From Flavobacteriales bacterium (lineage in GTDB: Bacteria; Bacteroidota; Bacteroidia; Flavobacteriales_D; Crocinitomicaceae), in NCBI GenBank assembly GCA_947497485.1, contig CANMHB010000002.1, positions 124,001-188,000 on the forward strand: a stretch of 64,000 bases of DNA, written 5' to 3'. Below the pieces are notes generated by a model. It was given only the letters and a program-made list of their open reading frames with translations, had not been told where the DNA came from and did no database searches. The position numbers and the translations under genes are program-made. Within the stretch, counting starts at the first letter, position 1. Each line of letters opens with the position of its first letter. Shown here piece after piece: positions 29,878-40,739 of the stretch.

Positions 29878-31134
29878 TTATAGTCCAAAAGCCGCTTTCA
29901 CTTTATCTACATGGTCTAATTTCTCCCAAGTAAATAATTCAACTTCTTTGGTAATTTTAGATCCGTCTGGACCAGTAAATGTTTTTGTTACCACTTCATT
30001 TTTACGACCCATGTGTCCGTAAGCAGCTGTTTCCTGATAAATTGGGTTTCTAAGTTTTAAACGTTGCTCGATAAAATAAGGGCGCATATCGAAAATTTCA
30101 CTCAGTTTATTCGCGATTTCACCATCCGTCAATCCTACTTTTGATGTTCCATAAGTATTTACGTACAAACCACATGGTTTTGCAACACCAATCGCATAGG
30201 AAACCTGCACTAGAATCTCGTCACATAGACCAGCAGCAACAACATTTTTCGCGATATGTCTTGTTGCATAAGCAGCAGAACGATCAACTTTAGAAGGATC
30301 TTTTCCAGAGAAAGCACCTCCTCCGTGTGCACCTTTCCCTCCATATGTATCAACAATGATTTTTCTACCTGTTAAGCCTGTGTCACCATGCGGGCCTCCA
30401 ATCACAAATTTTCCAGTTGGGTTAATGTGATAAGTAATGTTATCATTGAACAGCGCTTGTAATTCAGGCTTTAATTTTGCTTTAACACGTGGAATTACAA
30501 TTTCCACAACATCTTTTTTGATTTTTGCAAGCATATTAGACTCTGTCTCAAAATCATCGTGCTGTGTGGAAACGACAATCGTATCAATTCGCTGAGGGAC
30601 ATTGTCGTCAGAGTATTCGATCGTTACTTGAGATTTAGCGTCAGGACGTAAATATGGAATCAAACTAGACTCGTTGTTGCGAATGTGAGATAACTCCTGT
30701 AGAATTTTATGTGCCAAATCCAACGCAAGCGGCATGTAATTATCGGTTTCTTTCGTTGCATAACCAAACATCATTCCTTGGTCACCAGCACCTTGATCTT
30801 CAGGGTTAGTTCGCTCAACACCTTGATTAATATCAGAAGATTGTTCGTGCAAGGCAGAAAAAATACCACATGAATTTGCATCAAACATATACTCTGATTT
30901 CGTATAACCGATTTTTCTAATCGTATCCCTTGCGATTGATTGCACATCCAAATAGGAAGTTGATTTTACCTCACCAGCTAAAACTACTTGTCCAGTCGTA
31001 ACAAGCGTTTCACATGCTACTTTTGATGTTGGGTCAAAAGCCATGAAATGATCAATCAATGCATCCGAAATCTGATCAGATACTTTGTCAGGGTGCCCTT
31101 CAGAAACAGATTCAGAAGTAAATAAGTATGCCAT
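29878..31134 (-). CDS. metK: S-adenosylmethionine synthase
   Basis: 418 aa; [59 protein letters not shown]. Confidence 0.98.
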   Translation of the reverse strand: MAYLFTSESVSEGHPDKVSDQISDALIDHFMAFDPTSKVACETLVTTGQVVLAGEVKSTSYLDVQSIARDTIRKIGYTKSEYMFDANSCGIFSALHEQSSDINQGVERTNPEDQGAGDQGMMFGYATKETDNYMPLALDLAHKILQELSHIRNNESSLIPYLRPDAKSQVTIEYSDDNVPQRIDTIVVSTQHDDFETESNMLAKIKKDVVEIVIPRVKAKLKPELQALFNDNITYHINPTGKFVIGGPHGDTGLTGRKIIVDTYGGKGAHGGGAFSGKDPSKVDRSAAYATRHIAKNVVAAGLCDEILVQVSYAIGVAKPCGLYVNTYGTSKVGLTDGEIANKLSEIFDMRPYFIEQRLKLRNPIYQETAAYGHMGRKNEVVTKTFTGPDGSKITKEVELFTWEKLDHVDKVKAAFGL

Positions 31135-31213
31135 TATTATTAATTTTTAGATTGCAAATTTAGTAAGAAAGAATGTAAGATTCTCAAATATTTTCTAAGA
31201 CTTTTGCTGAAAC

Positions 31214-32377
31214 TTAATTAAAAAATATTTCATTTTCTTTTACCATTCTTTTTAAGAGTGGATTTGGTCTGTAACGATCTTCTCCGTATTCCAAAAATAG
31301 TCGTTCTAAATCTCCCAAAACGTTCTTTAATCCTAATTGGTCAGCCCATAAAAGCAACCCCTTGGGGTAATTTACCCCTTTGGTCATTGCTAAATCAATA
31401 TCTTCTTTTGAGGCTACATTCATGAACACGGCATCAATTGCCTCATTAATCAACATTACCAAGATGCGATTAAAGATTTGTTTTCCAAGATCTTCATCTT
31501 CTGTTGGGGACGGAATTACTGACCCTTCGGAATAATCATAGTAACCTCTACCACTTTTTCTTCCTAAAAATCCTGCTTCGCGATGTCTTTTCTGAGTGAA
31601 TGATGGTTTAAATCTTGGATCATAATAAAATGCTTGAAAAACAGATTCGGTAACAGCATAGTTAACATCGTTTCCAATGTAATCCATCAAGGTAAATGGC
31701 CCCATTTTAAATCCACCGAAATGCGTCATTGCCCAATCAATTGTTGCGAAATCTGCAATTCCTTCTTCGTAAATGCGCAAGGCTTCTCCATAGAAAGGAC
31801 GTGCAACTCGATTAACGATGAATCCCGGGGTATCTTTACAGACGACTACAGTTTTCCCCCAACTTTTTATTAATTCAACAGACGACTTCAACGTTTCCGA
31901 ACTGGTTTGTACAGCGGGAATGACCTCAACCAAAGGCATAAGTGGCGCAGGATTGAAAAAATGGATCCCAATTACGCGATTTGGCCGTTTTAAAACTGAA
32001 CCAATTGAAGCAATGGACAGCGAAGAAGTATTGCTTGCCAAAATACACGATTCAGAAATCACTTTTTCCATTGACTCAAAAACCTTATGTTTGATTGACA
32101 AATCCTCAACAATTGCCTCAATAATCAAATCACAGTTTGAAAAATCATTTATTTCCGAAGAATATTGAATTCGATTTTCAATGGAAGTTTTTTCATCAGC
32201 ATCAATTTTTTGTTTTTCAATAAGTTTTATAAGGGTTTTTTCCAAATTGATTTTGGCTCGATCGAGTTGGTCAGAATTTAAATCGACCAAAACTACGATG
32301 TGTCCGCTTTGAGCAGCAACTTGTGCTATTCCGGCTCCCATGGTTCCGGCTCCTAATACGCCTATCGTTTCTTTCAT
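31214..32377 (-). CDS. 3-hydroxyacyl-CoA dehydrogenase
   Basis: 387 aa; GVLGAGTMGAGIAQVAAQSGH, GIHFFNPAPLMPLVEVIP, DTPGFIVNRV. Confidence 0.93.
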   Translation of the reverse strand: MKETIGVLGAGTMGAGIAQVAAQSGHIVVLVDLNSDQLDRAKINLEKTLIKLIEKQKIDADEKTSIENRIQYSSEINDFSNCDLIIEAIVEDLSIKHKVFESMEKVISESCILASNTSSLSIASIGSVLKRPNRVIGIHFFNPAPLMPLVEVIPAVQTSSETLKSSVELIKSWGKTVVVCKDTPGFIVNRVARPFYGEALRIYEEGIADFATIDWAMTHFGGFKMGPFTLMDYIGNDVNYAVTESVFQAFYYDPRFKPSFTQKRHREAGFLGRKSGRGYYDYSEGSVIPSPTEDEDLGKQIFNRILVMLINEAIDAVFMNVASKEDIDLAMTKGVNYPKGLLLWADQLGLKNVLGDLERLFLEYGEDRYRPNPLLKRMVKENEIFFN

Positions 32378-32386
32378 ACTTTATTA

Positions 32387-32477
32387 GTTGCGAATGTTCG
32401 AATTGCTAGTTGCGAACCTTTTAATTGCGAGTTACTAAATCTAATTCTGCATTCGCAATTTTTCCGTTCGCAATTCG
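32387..32477. repeat. Cluster of short inverted/direct TTGCGAA/TTCGCAA motifs in intergenic space
   Basis: AGTTGCGAATGTTCG, AATTGCTAGTTGCGAAC, AATTGCGAGTTAC, GCATTCGCAATT, GTTCGCAATTCG; related to the 10063-10103 hairpin. Confidence 0.6.
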
Positions 32478-32480
32478 TTT

Positions 32481-33254
32481 CTATTTCCCTTTAAATATCG
32501 GTGCTCTTTTCTGTAAAAATGCATTTACTCCTTCTGCAAAATCATCTGTTTCACCAGCCTCTGTTTGCAAGCGCTCCTCAACATCAAGTTGATCTTCCAA
32601 CGAATTAAAAAGCCCAAGATTTACCGCTTTTTTTGTTAAACCAAGACCTCGAGTAGGCATCTTCGCTAGATTTTCGGCAAATTTTGTGATTTCTTCTTCA
32701 AAAACTTCATCATCCACTACTTTGTAAATCATGTTCAGTTTTTCTGCTTCTTCAGCAGAAACTTTGTCTCCGGTCATCATGAGAGCTAGCGCTTTTTGCA
32801 TTCCTATCAAACGTGGAAGAAAAAATGTTCCGCCTGAATCTGGAATCAAACCTATTTTTGAAAATGCCTGAATAAAAGATGCTGATTTTTTTGCAATTAC
32901 AATATCACAAGCCAAAGCAATGTTAGCGCCTGCACCCGCAGCAACACCATTTACTCCAGCAATGACTGGTTTTTCCAATTCTCTGATTTTTAATATAATC
33001 GGATTATAATGTTCCCGAACAATTGATTGTAATTCGGGTCCTTCCGGGTCAGTAGCCTCAGCTAAATCTTGTCCGGCACAAAATGCTTTACCTTCACCTT
33101 TAATAAGAACTACTCGAATAGATTCATCAATGGCACATGCATCCAAAACCTCTTGTAATTGAAACGCCATAGATTGATTAAATGAATTGAAAACGGTTGG
33201 TCTATTTAAAGTAATTGTACAGACACCATTTTCAATATTTTGCAAGATTTCCAT
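32481..33254 (-). CDS. Enoyl-CoA hydratase/isomerase family protein
   Basis: 257 aa; GEGKAFCAGQDLAEA, KPVIAGVNGVAAGAGANIALACDIVIA, GLIPDSGGTFFLPRLIG. Confidence 0.93.
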   Translation of the reverse strand: MEILQNIENGVCTITLNRPTVFNSFNQSMAFQLQEVLDACAIDESIRVVLIKGEGKAFCAGQDLAEATDPEGPELQSIVREHYNPIILKIRELEKPVIAGVNGVAAGAGANIALACDIVIAKKSASFIQAFSKIGLIPDSGGTFFLPRLIGMQKALALMMTGDKVSAEEAEKLNMIYKVVDDEVFEEEITKFAENLAKMPTRGLGLTKKAVNLGLFNSLEDQLDVEERLQTEAGETDDFAEGVNAFLQKRAPIFKGK

Positions 33255-33299
33255 AATTCAGATTTGTCTTACAAAAATAGAAAGTGAAATGAATAAAAT

Positions 33300-34310
33300 C
33301 TATTTCTTTGAATAAATCTCAGCCATTTGTTGAACCCGATCGGAAATAGTCTTTCTTAATTCTAATGGATCCAATACCTCTATTTCCCCACCATATCCAA
33401 GTATTATACGAATAAATTCTTCTGAAATAAGAATAAATAGTTCAAATACAGCTTCCTCTTTATTTTCTGAAACTAACTTTTGAGAACTATGAAATGGTTG
33501 TGAGGAAATATATTTTGCTGCAATTTTATTTGCTTTAATTCTGATTTTAAGAGGCTTTCCTTTGTAAGAAGTGATTCCGATTGCATCTTGAAAGTAAGCC
33601 TCTGGATCAAAATCAGGAGGTAGCGTTGAATCTTCTTCGAGAACCATTGGATCTTGAATACGATCAAGTGCATAGGTGATGATGTCGTTTTTCGAATTAT
33701 CAAATGAAATCAAATACCAGCGATTTCGGTATTCTTTTAGAAACAAAGGCGATACTTTTCTTGGTTTTTCAACTCCTTTAATAAAACTAGCGTAAGTGAA
33801 AAACAACTTCTTCTTTGAGCGAATTGCACCCAAAATCAGTGGTAAAAACTCATTTCCTCCAACTGAAATTGCCGACTCAAATTGCACAAAACGATTTATG
33901 TCATCTCCTTGATCACCACCAATTGCTACACGATCAACTATTTTATCAATTGCATTTCCGAATTGCTGAAAGAAAGGAACTTCCCGAAATTGTTGGAGTG
34001 TATTAACGGCAAAACGAATGGAACTCAACTCATCTTCTGAAAGCGGAATATCATTGATGCTGAAATCAGAATCTTCATAGTAATAACCGCCATTTCTTTT
34101 GCTATATTTTATGGGGGCATCATGTTCCATTTTCATGGCAAACATATCCTTTTCGATTGTTGAATCACAAATATTTGACCCCTGTGAACCAAACAATTCA
34201 TCTTCGCATGCTTCCCTTAATTGTTGCTTACTAGGAAATGGCATGTATTTGTTTCGCAACATGCGATCGATAATTCGATAGCGAATCAGGGCATGCTTTA
34301 TATGCGGCAT
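33300..34310 (-). CDS. WYL-domain transcriptional regulator
   Basis: 336 aa; RKVSPLFLKEYRNRWYLISFDNSKNDIITYALDRI WYL-domain region; N-terminal helix-turn-helix-like. Confidence 0.85.
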   Translation of the reverse strand: MPHIKHALIRYRIIDRMLRNKYMPFPSKQQLREACEDELFGSQGSNICDSTIEKDMFAMKMEHDAPIKYSKRNGGYYYEDSDFSINDIPLSEDELSSIRFAVNTLQQFREVPFFQQFGNAIDKIVDRVAIGGDQGDDINRFVQFESAISVGGNEFLPLILGAIRSKKKLFFTYASFIKGVEKPRKVSPLFLKEYRNRWYLISFDNSKNDIITYALDRIQDPMVLEEDSTLPPDFDPEAYFQDAIGITSYKGKPLKIRIKANKIAAKYISSQPFHSSQKLVSENKEEAVFELFILISEEFIRIILGYGGEIEVLDPLELRKTISDRVQQMAEIYSKK

Positions 34311-34313
34311 CTT

Positions 34314-35732
34314 TTAATTGCTTAACACTTTATTTTGATAACCAAACAATTCAAAGAATTTGATTGCCTGAGCTACCTCATATGGAACATCATCCTCCCA
34401 ACTACTTGCACCAGCTTTAATTTTACTTAGCACGTCATCAGACATAATATGAAGAAGTTGATTGTCGTATTCTTTTATAGGCGCAATTTTGTCATTATCC
34501 TTCATAAATTGAAGTAATCCGTTCAAATTCTTTGGAATGCTAATATTATTCAAATCATATAATGATCCGTCTTCGACATTAATTGCTGGATAAACAAAAA
34601 GTTTTACGTTGTGTCCAAAACCTCGGCCAAAAGCCTCCAAAAGACCGCCTGGTAAATTATCATAATACCGCTCGTCGAAAATGGTGTTTAGGTTATAAAC
34701 TCCTAAAATAACACCCATTAAATTTCCTTTGGCAATCGCAGCCAGGTATTCAACCATTTTGTAATGCTTCAGATAATTCGAAATCATTACGGTATAACCC
34801 AATGAACTTAATAACTCTGCCCGGTCCACAAAGTCTTTATCCGAAATTTTACCGTCGGCCGTTAAATCTTTTAGCGTTAGTTCAAAGACAACTTCCAAAT
34901 TTTGTTCTTTAACTTTTTTCTCTTTGAGGAAAGCCAAACGACCTTTTTCGATCATATCGATATGGACTTTGGTAACTGGTCTGAATCTTCCGCGCATGAG
35001 CAAAATGTTCTTTTTATATAGCGCTGTAGCAGGTTGCAAAACATTTTTAACCAAATCAAACATGGTTGCATCGGTGATTCCCCTTTTTACCAAATTTAAA
35101 GCAATGATTCGGTTGTCAACGTTTTCAAAATCTGGTCCCGCAACGCGAAGCATATCAATTTCCATACGATCCCTTGGAATTCGATGAACCAAAGCGTCCA
35201 AAAAGTCATCAAGGTTATCTGTATGAAAAAAGGCTGCATGAATCAAATTTACCCCCAAGATTCCTAGTGCTTCTTGTTGAGCCTTATGGCTGTTATCATG
35301 CATCTTAATATGCAAAATAATATCATTTGTCGGACCATTCAAATGCAATTGAAACCGCAAACCAACCCATCCTTGACCTTGATTTGTTTTGTGATAGTTG
35401 AGTGACTCAACCGTATTGCAAAAGGCAAAAAATCGCGATTCTTCATGTTTATTAGGCAAGGTTTCAGCAATGTGGTTGTATTCTGTTTCCAACATGGTAA
35501 CAAGTCGTTCTTCACAAACATAGCGAGAGGCAACCCCATAAAGCGAGTCGGAAACCTTCATGTCGTAGGCTGACTGCGTAAATGCAATTGTTCCAGAGCT
35601 TCCTCCTGCTTTAAAAAAATTAGCTGCGACCTCCTGTCCTGCACCAATCTCAGCAAAACAACCATAAATGTCTGGAGTCAAGTTAATTTTTAGCGCTTTT
35701 TCTTCTGTTGTTAACCTGAAATTTTCACTCAT
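34314..35732 (-). CDS. Conserved protein of uncertain function
   Basis: 472 aa cytosolic-looking ORF immediately upstream of the WYL gene; no motif I can assign confidently. Confidence 0.6.
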   Translation of the reverse strand: MSENFRLTTEEKALKINLTPDIYGCFAEIGAGQEVAANFFKAGGSSGTIAFTQSAYDMKVSDSLYGVASRYVCEERLVTMLETEYNHIAETLPNKHEESRFFAFCNTVESLNYHKTNQGQGWVGLRFQLHLNGPTNDIILHIKMHDNSHKAQQEALGILGVNLIHAAFFHTDNLDDFLDALVHRIPRDRMEIDMLRVAGPDFENVDNRIIALNLVKRGITDATMFDLVKNVLQPATALYKKNILLMRGRFRPVTKVHIDMIEKGRLAFLKEKKVKEQNLEVVFELTLKDLTADGKISDKDFVDRAELLSSLGYTVMISNYLKHYKMVEYLAAIAKGNLMGVILGVYNLNTIFDERYYDNLPGGLLEAFGRGFGHNVKLFVYPAINVEDGSLYDLNNISIPKNLNGLLQFMKDNDKIAPIKEYDNQLLHIMSDDVLSKIKAGASSWEDDVPYEVAQAIKFFELFGYQNKVLSN

Positions 35733-35733
35733 T

Positions 35734-36804
35734 CTAATTTGGGTCTTTAAATTTTGGGTTATTGATAAAATTATAGTCCGTAAGCGTATTTAAAAACTTT
35801 TTTAATAAATATTTTTCTTGAGAATCGAGTTGCACGCCACCTTGACTAGCGAATTCAATTAATGGGTCAATCGTTGAACTATGATTAATTCCGCTCGAAT
35901 AATGTTCAATTACCTCATCGAGTGTAGCAAAACGACCATCGTGCATGTATGGCGCGGTTAAGGCAATATTGCGTAAGGTTGGCACTTTAAATTTTCCATT
36001 ATCATTTACATTCCCGGTAACAGCTCCTCTTCCCAAGTCTGAGAACGTAGCATCAAGACCATTGTTACTAAATTTCTTTACTTGCATCAATGGCCCGTTG
36101 TGACAATGAAAGCAATCAGCACCATTTAAGCTTTTAAATAAATCATATCCAGCCCACTCTTCGTTGTCGATAGCCTGCAAAACGCTTTGTTCGGAGGAAG
36201 TTAATGGCATGTTATTTTCAAACTTATACATTACATCGTACTTTGATTCAGCACTAATCATGGTTCGCAGGAATTGTGCTATCGCTTTTGCAACTTTGAT
36301 TGAATCGATTCCCTCCTCCTTGAATGCTCTGAAAAATCGATTTCGGTATTTCACATCCGCATTCAATTTTGCAACTGCATCTTTCCAACTTTGATGCATC
36401 TCAATTGGGTTTGGAACAGGCTCCAAAATTTGGCCTTCAAGTGTTGTTTTACGACCATCCCAAAAGAAAAAATTCTCCCAACCTAAATTAACCAATGCCA
36501 TCGATTGTCTATTTCCTTGAATACCATCAATACCGGTTGAAAACTGATTGTTATCAGAAAAACCATTTTCTGGCATATGACAAGAAGCACAACTCATCGA
36601 ATTGTCTCCACTCAAACGCTTTTCATAAAACAAAAAACGTCCAAGTTCCACCCCTTCGGCTGTTAACGGATTGTCGGCAGGAATTAACATATCTGGAAAA
36701 TGAGAAGGGATTTCAAGGGCATATGGACTTGGTTCATAACCGACCTTGTCTTTTCGGCAAGAGATAAGCGTTATACAAACCAAAAAATAAAATAGCCATT
36801 TCAT
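35734..36804 (-). CDS. Di-haem cytochrome-c peroxidase family lipoprotein (MbnH-like)
   Basis: 356 aa; two CxxCH motifs (MSCASCHMPENGFSD and GADCFHCHNGPLM), LRNIALTAPYMHDGRFATLDEVIEHYSSG. Confidence 0.92.
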   Translation of the reverse strand: MKWLFYFLVCITLISCRKDKVGYEPSPYALEIPSHFPDMLIPADNPLTAEGVELGRFLFYEKRLSGDNSMSCASCHMPENGFSDNNQFSTGIDGIQGNRQSMALVNLGWENFFFWDGRKTTLEGQILEPVPNPIEMHQSWKDAVAKLNADVKYRNRFFRAFKEEGIDSIKVAKAIAQFLRTMISAESKYDVMYKFENNMPLTSSEQSVLQAIDNEEWAGYDLFKSLNGADCFHCHNGPLMQVKKFSNNGLDATFSDLGRGAVTGNVNDNGKFKVPTLRNIALTAPYMHDGRFATLDEVIEHYSSGINHSSTIDPLIEFASQGGVQLDSQEKYLLKKFLNTLTDYNFINNPKFKDPN

Positions 36805-37550
36805 TATTGGGCTGATAGCGCTTGTTTAAAATTTTGGACCACTTTCAATGCCAACGCTTCCTGTCCGGACCCAGAATGAGATAAAAACTCATTCTTAAGG
36901 TTAATTGGTTGATTCGGATTTTGAAGAAAGGAAAGCATATCTAAATTCAAATGAAAAACTTTTTCTGTTGGCGTAAGTGTTTGCCAATTAATATTCGAAA
37001 ATTCAAAGGAATCGATGAATGCATCTGTTCCAACGTGAAAACTAAAACTATGATTTAAATTAAGCGTTGCATCGGGAATTGTGTCCGTTTTTCCTTCAAT
37101 ACTGATAAAAATATAACCCGTATTCCACCCCCAGTGCATTGTGCCGGCATTGCTTATATTCAAAGGGCTATCATTTGGGAAAGCCGATGGGTCGAGGTGA
37201 TTAAGTGACTGAACAACGCCAATATTTCCTTGTAGTGAACCAAACTTTAAATAGTCACCCTTTACTCGTGTTAATAAATTACCAGTCGAAGAAAAATCAA
37301 ATAATGCAGCCTTTGTAAATGTATCCGACCCGTTTCTTATTATTGATTTGTAAAATTTTAAATCTGTAAACTTAACTTTATAGCCTTCTTGCGTTGTATA
37401 TACAGAATCTAAATAAAAAGGTTGGTTGCCAAAACTAGGATTAACCCTAATTGAGAGATAATTTTCAGCCGTTGGTTCTATTTTCGGATCTTCTTTTTTA
37501 CATGAAAAAAGCAACAGAAAAAAGAATAGGACAAATAAAATTTTATTCAT
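36804..37550 (-). CDS. MbnP-family lipoprotein
   Basis: 248 aa; lipobox LLFSCKK; MbnP-type MHWGWNTGYIFISIEG; overlaps the upstream end of the di-haem peroxidase gene. Confidence 0.85.
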   Translation of the reverse strand: MNKILFVLFFFLLLFSCKKEDPKIEPTAENYLSIRVNPSFGNQPFYLDSVYTTQEGYKVKFTDLKFYKSIIRNGSDTFTKAALFDFSSTGNLLTRVKGDYLKFGSLQGNIGVVQSLNHLDPSAFPNDSPLNISNAGTMHWGWNTGYIFISIEGKTDTIPDATLNLNHSFSFHVGTDAFIDSFEFSNINWQTLTPTEKVFHLNLDMLSFLQNPNQPINLKNEFLSHSGSGQEALALKVVQNFKQALSAQ

Positions 37551-37616
37551 TTGACAAAATTAAGCGAAAAAAAGTGTAAATTCCTATAAAATTACTTAAA
37601 ACAGATTTTCTTAACT

Positions 37617-40600
37617 ATGAACAATACAACCCCATTGAAAGTTCTCAATGCATCAGCAGGAAGTGGAAAAACACACCAACTCGTATTGGAGTATTTAACT
37701 ATTTTACTTGGAGCTGATTATTCTTCGCCAAAATACAAATCAATTGTTGCAATGACATTTACCAATAAGGCGGCATTGGAAATGAAAAATCGGATAATAA
37801 ACACGCTCGATGGTATTGTAAATTATAATGGTGCAAACTCGAAAATCACACACATGTTGAATGGCCTCGTTCAAAACACGGGTTGTGATCAAAAAACCAT
37901 TGAAAAAAGGGCTCAAAAAGCCTTAGGAGAAATTCTGCATGGATATGAAGATTTTCACGTTTCTACCATCGATAAATTCAATTTAAGACTGATTCGGTCA
38001 TTTAGCAAAGACTTAGATATTCCTGGCGATTTTGAAGTTGTTTTGAATGAAGACCAAATAATTGAGGAGGTTGTTGACATTTTGATGAGTAAAATCGGCC
38101 AAGATGGAAATGAGGAATTAACAAAATTAGTTACGCTTTACGCTCGAACGAATTTGGAAGAAGGGCAAAGCTGGAATTTCCGAAGACAGTTGGTTGAGTT
38201 TGCATCCGTTTTGTCGAAGGAAAGGTATCAAGACATCGTTGATAAGCTAATGGAGCTTTCTCTTACAGACAATGACTATGTTCAACTGAAAACTGATATC
38301 AAAGAAATCGAGACCAACTTTATTGAAAGAGCAAACGAATTCGGGAAATTTATCCTCCTTCAAGGTTTAAACCCAGATAATACTCCTGGAGCTGGAACCG
38401 TTGTAAATACGTTGGAAAATTTTATGATTTTAGAAGACTTTCCATCACCCAAAGACAATGGACAGCTGTTTACAAATACTGTAATTAATAACAGTAAATT
38501 AAGGGAGGGTAAAAAAAAGTTTTCCGAAGAAGTTGCCAGTCGAATTCTCGAATTAAATGAATGCTTTTTACAATCATATCATAATTGGTTTTTACTGGTA
38601 AAATTTAAAAAGAACTTTTTTAATATGTCTTTGCTTCAATTTATAGCAAAGACGCTTAATGAAACCAAAGAAAACGAGCAAATTCTACGGATTTCCGAAT
38701 TCAATAAATTAATTAGTAGTTTGGTTGGAGATGAAGACGCTCCCTATATTTATGAACGCTTAGGTACACATCTTGAGCATTTTTTATTGGATGAATTTCA
38801 AGATACTTCAAGATTGCAATGGTTAAATTTAATACCTCTCGTATATGAATCACTTGGATATAAAAGAAGAAACCTCATTGTTGGTGATGCCAAACAATCT
38901 ATTTATCGTTTCAATAATGGATTAGCAGAGCAATTTGTGAGCCTCCCAAAAATTTATAATCCAGAAGGCGACGCAAAAATAAAACAGATGTCAGCGTTTT
39001 TTGATGGCTTAGGATTAAAAGAAAACTTAGGGCAAAATTTCCGATCAGCAGGCGAAATCGTAAAATTCAACAACAAACTTTTTGAAGTTTTAAAAATCCT
39101 ATTGAATGATGATCATGCCGAATTTTATGATTCAATTTCTCAAGAAGTTGTTTCAGATTTAGAAGGATTTGTGAAAGTAATTTCAATGGAGGCGGATCCA
39201 GATATTGATACTTTGACTGAACCAATCATTGCTTGTATTGAAAAGTGTTTGGGAGATGGTTTTTCAATGGGTGATATTTGCATTCTAACCCCAACTAATG
39301 CACTCGGAAATGGGATAGCGAATAAATTAACCGAGCAAAAGATTGCCGTTGTCTCACAGGACTCACTTTTAATTGCTTACGACGCCAAAATTCAATTGAT
39401 TCTTTCCTATTTGAAGCGTCGCGAACGACCAACGAATGAAACTGAAACGAAACGATTTGCTGAACTTTATTTCAGATTAACTGGAGGAACTACTGATCAA
39501 TATTTGTCTTATTTCGAATCGAAGATTTTACCAAACGGCTCTAAAAAAAGGTATTTCAATGACGAGCGATTCATTTCGGATTTCTTTCAGTCTAAGACTA
39601 ATTTCTTTTCAAGTTATGAAAGTCTATATGATTTGGTAATCATGTTTTTATCGTTTATGGGATGGGAAGAAACCAAGGATCCATATGTTCACCATTTTGT
39701 AGATATTGTTTTCAATTATCAATCAAACCGTCAGGCAGACATTAAATTTTTCTTGGAATACTTTGAAGAAAACAAGAACAAAATTGCACTATTAATGCCG
39801 GAGACTGAAAGCGCGGTGAAAATAATGACGATACACAAGTCAAAGGGACTAGAGTTCCCTGTTGTTATCCTGCCGCAATTAGATCTGAGCATTAAAATAA
39901 ACAATTGGTCTAAATTTTTAATAGAGGCGGGAGACAAAATCATTTACAGCACGGCAAGTAAAAAGAGCAGCTTAAGAGAAATTGCACAATTTACCGAAAA
40001 GGAGTTAAGTTTAATTTTCTTGGACAAATTAAACCTCTGTTATGTTGCGCTTACGCGACCAATCCAACGGCTTTATGCGTTCAATTACTATAAAAAAGGT
40101 AGGCTTGGTGAATTAATTCACAATGAAATCCAAGAGCACTTTGACTGTGAAATAACTCCAGTTGGAGAATTACTTCTTGAATTAGGTTCTGAAAATCATG
40201 TGAATAGAGAAAAAAATCAAAAAGATGAATCATTCTATACTCCTGTAGAGCTTGGAGAGCGACTATGGTATCCAGATGTTGTGTTTCGTAAAATCTCGAA
40301 TGAAAATCGCTTTTTATTGCTAAAAGAACAACGATTTGGAAATTATTTCCACGCTTTAATGTCAGAATGTAATTCCTTAAACGATATTGATAAAAAACTA
40401 AATGAATTAATTCAAGTTGGAACTATTGATTCTGAATTCAGGCTAATTCTTTCTGAAAAAGCTAAAACTTTTTTTAGTAATTGTGAAAGTCTTTTCACAG
40501 ATGCAATAGAAATAATTAATGAGGAATTAATTCTCATTCCGAACGATCGAGATAAACGACCAGACAAAATTATTGTAAAGAAAAATGAGTTGATTGTATT

Positions 40601-40739
40601 CGAGTTTAAAACCGGGAAGCAAAGCAATGATCATCAAACACAACTTATTGGTTATCAGAATGTACTGTCTGAAATGTTTGAAAAACCAATTGAGATTTAC
40701 TTATATTATACAGAAACAGATACGCTTCTAAGGATTTAA
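37617..40739 (+). CDS. UvrD/Rep-family helicase with C-terminal PD-(D/E)XK nuclease (AddA/RecB-like)
   Basis: 1040 aa; NASAGSGKTHQLVLEYL, AMTFTNKAALEMKNRI, LLDEFQDTSRLQW, GDAKQSIYRF, IHKSKGLEFPVVILP, YVALTRP, C-terminal LIVFEFKTGKQ. Confidence 0.92.
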   Translation: MNNTTPLKVLNASAGSGKTHQLVLEYLTILLGADYSSPKYKSIVAMTFTNKAALEMKNRIINTLDGIVNYNGANSKITHMLNGLVQNTGCDQKTIEKRAQKALGEILHGYEDFHVSTIDKFNLRLIRSFSKDLDIPGDFEVVLNEDQIIEEVVDILMSKIGQDGNEELTKLVTLYARTNLEEGQSWNFRRQLVEFASVLSKERYQDIVDKLMELSLTDNDYVQLKTDIKEIETNFIERANEFGKFILLQGLNPDNTPGAGTVVNTLENFMILEDFPSPKDNGQLFTNTVINNSKLREGKKKFSEEVASRILELNECFLQSYHNWFLLVKFKKNFFNMSLLQFIAKTLNETKENEQILRISEFNKLISSLVGDEDAPYIYERLGTHLEHFLLDEFQDTSRLQWLNLIPLVYESLGYKRRNLIVGDAKQSIYRFNNGLAEQFVSLPKIYNPEGDAKIKQMSAFFDGLGLKENLGQNFRSAGEIVKFNNKLFEVLKILLNDDHAEFYDSISQEVVSDLEGFVKVISMEADPDIDTLTEPIIACIEKCLGDGFSMGDICILTPTNALGNGIANKLTEQKIAVVSQDSLLIAYDAKIQLILSYLKRRERPTNETETKRFAELYFRLTGGTTDQYLSYFESKILPNGSKKRYFNDERFISDFFQSKTNFFSSYESLYDLVIMFLSFMGWEETKDPYVHHFVDIVFNYQSNRQADIKFFLEYFEENKNKIALLMPETESAVKIMTIHKSKGLEFPVVILPQLDLSIKINNWSKFLIEAGDKIIYSTASKKSSLREIAQFTEKELSLIFLDKLNLCYVALTRPIQRLYAFNYYKKGRLGELIHNEIQEHFDCEITPVGELLLELGSENHVNREKNQKDESFYTPVELGERLWYPDVVFRKISNENRFLLLKEQRFGNYFHALMSECNSLNDIDKKLNELIQVGTIDSEFRLILSEKAKTFFSNCESLFTDAIEIINEELILIPNDRDKRPDKIIVKKNELIVFEFKTGKQSNDHQTQLIGYQNVLSEMFEKPIEIYLYYTETDTLLRI

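Noticed and set aside
37617-40739. UvrD-like helicase as part of a defence island
   Set aside because: Fits a housekeeping AddA/RecB-type repair helicase-nuclease; neighbours are not defence genes
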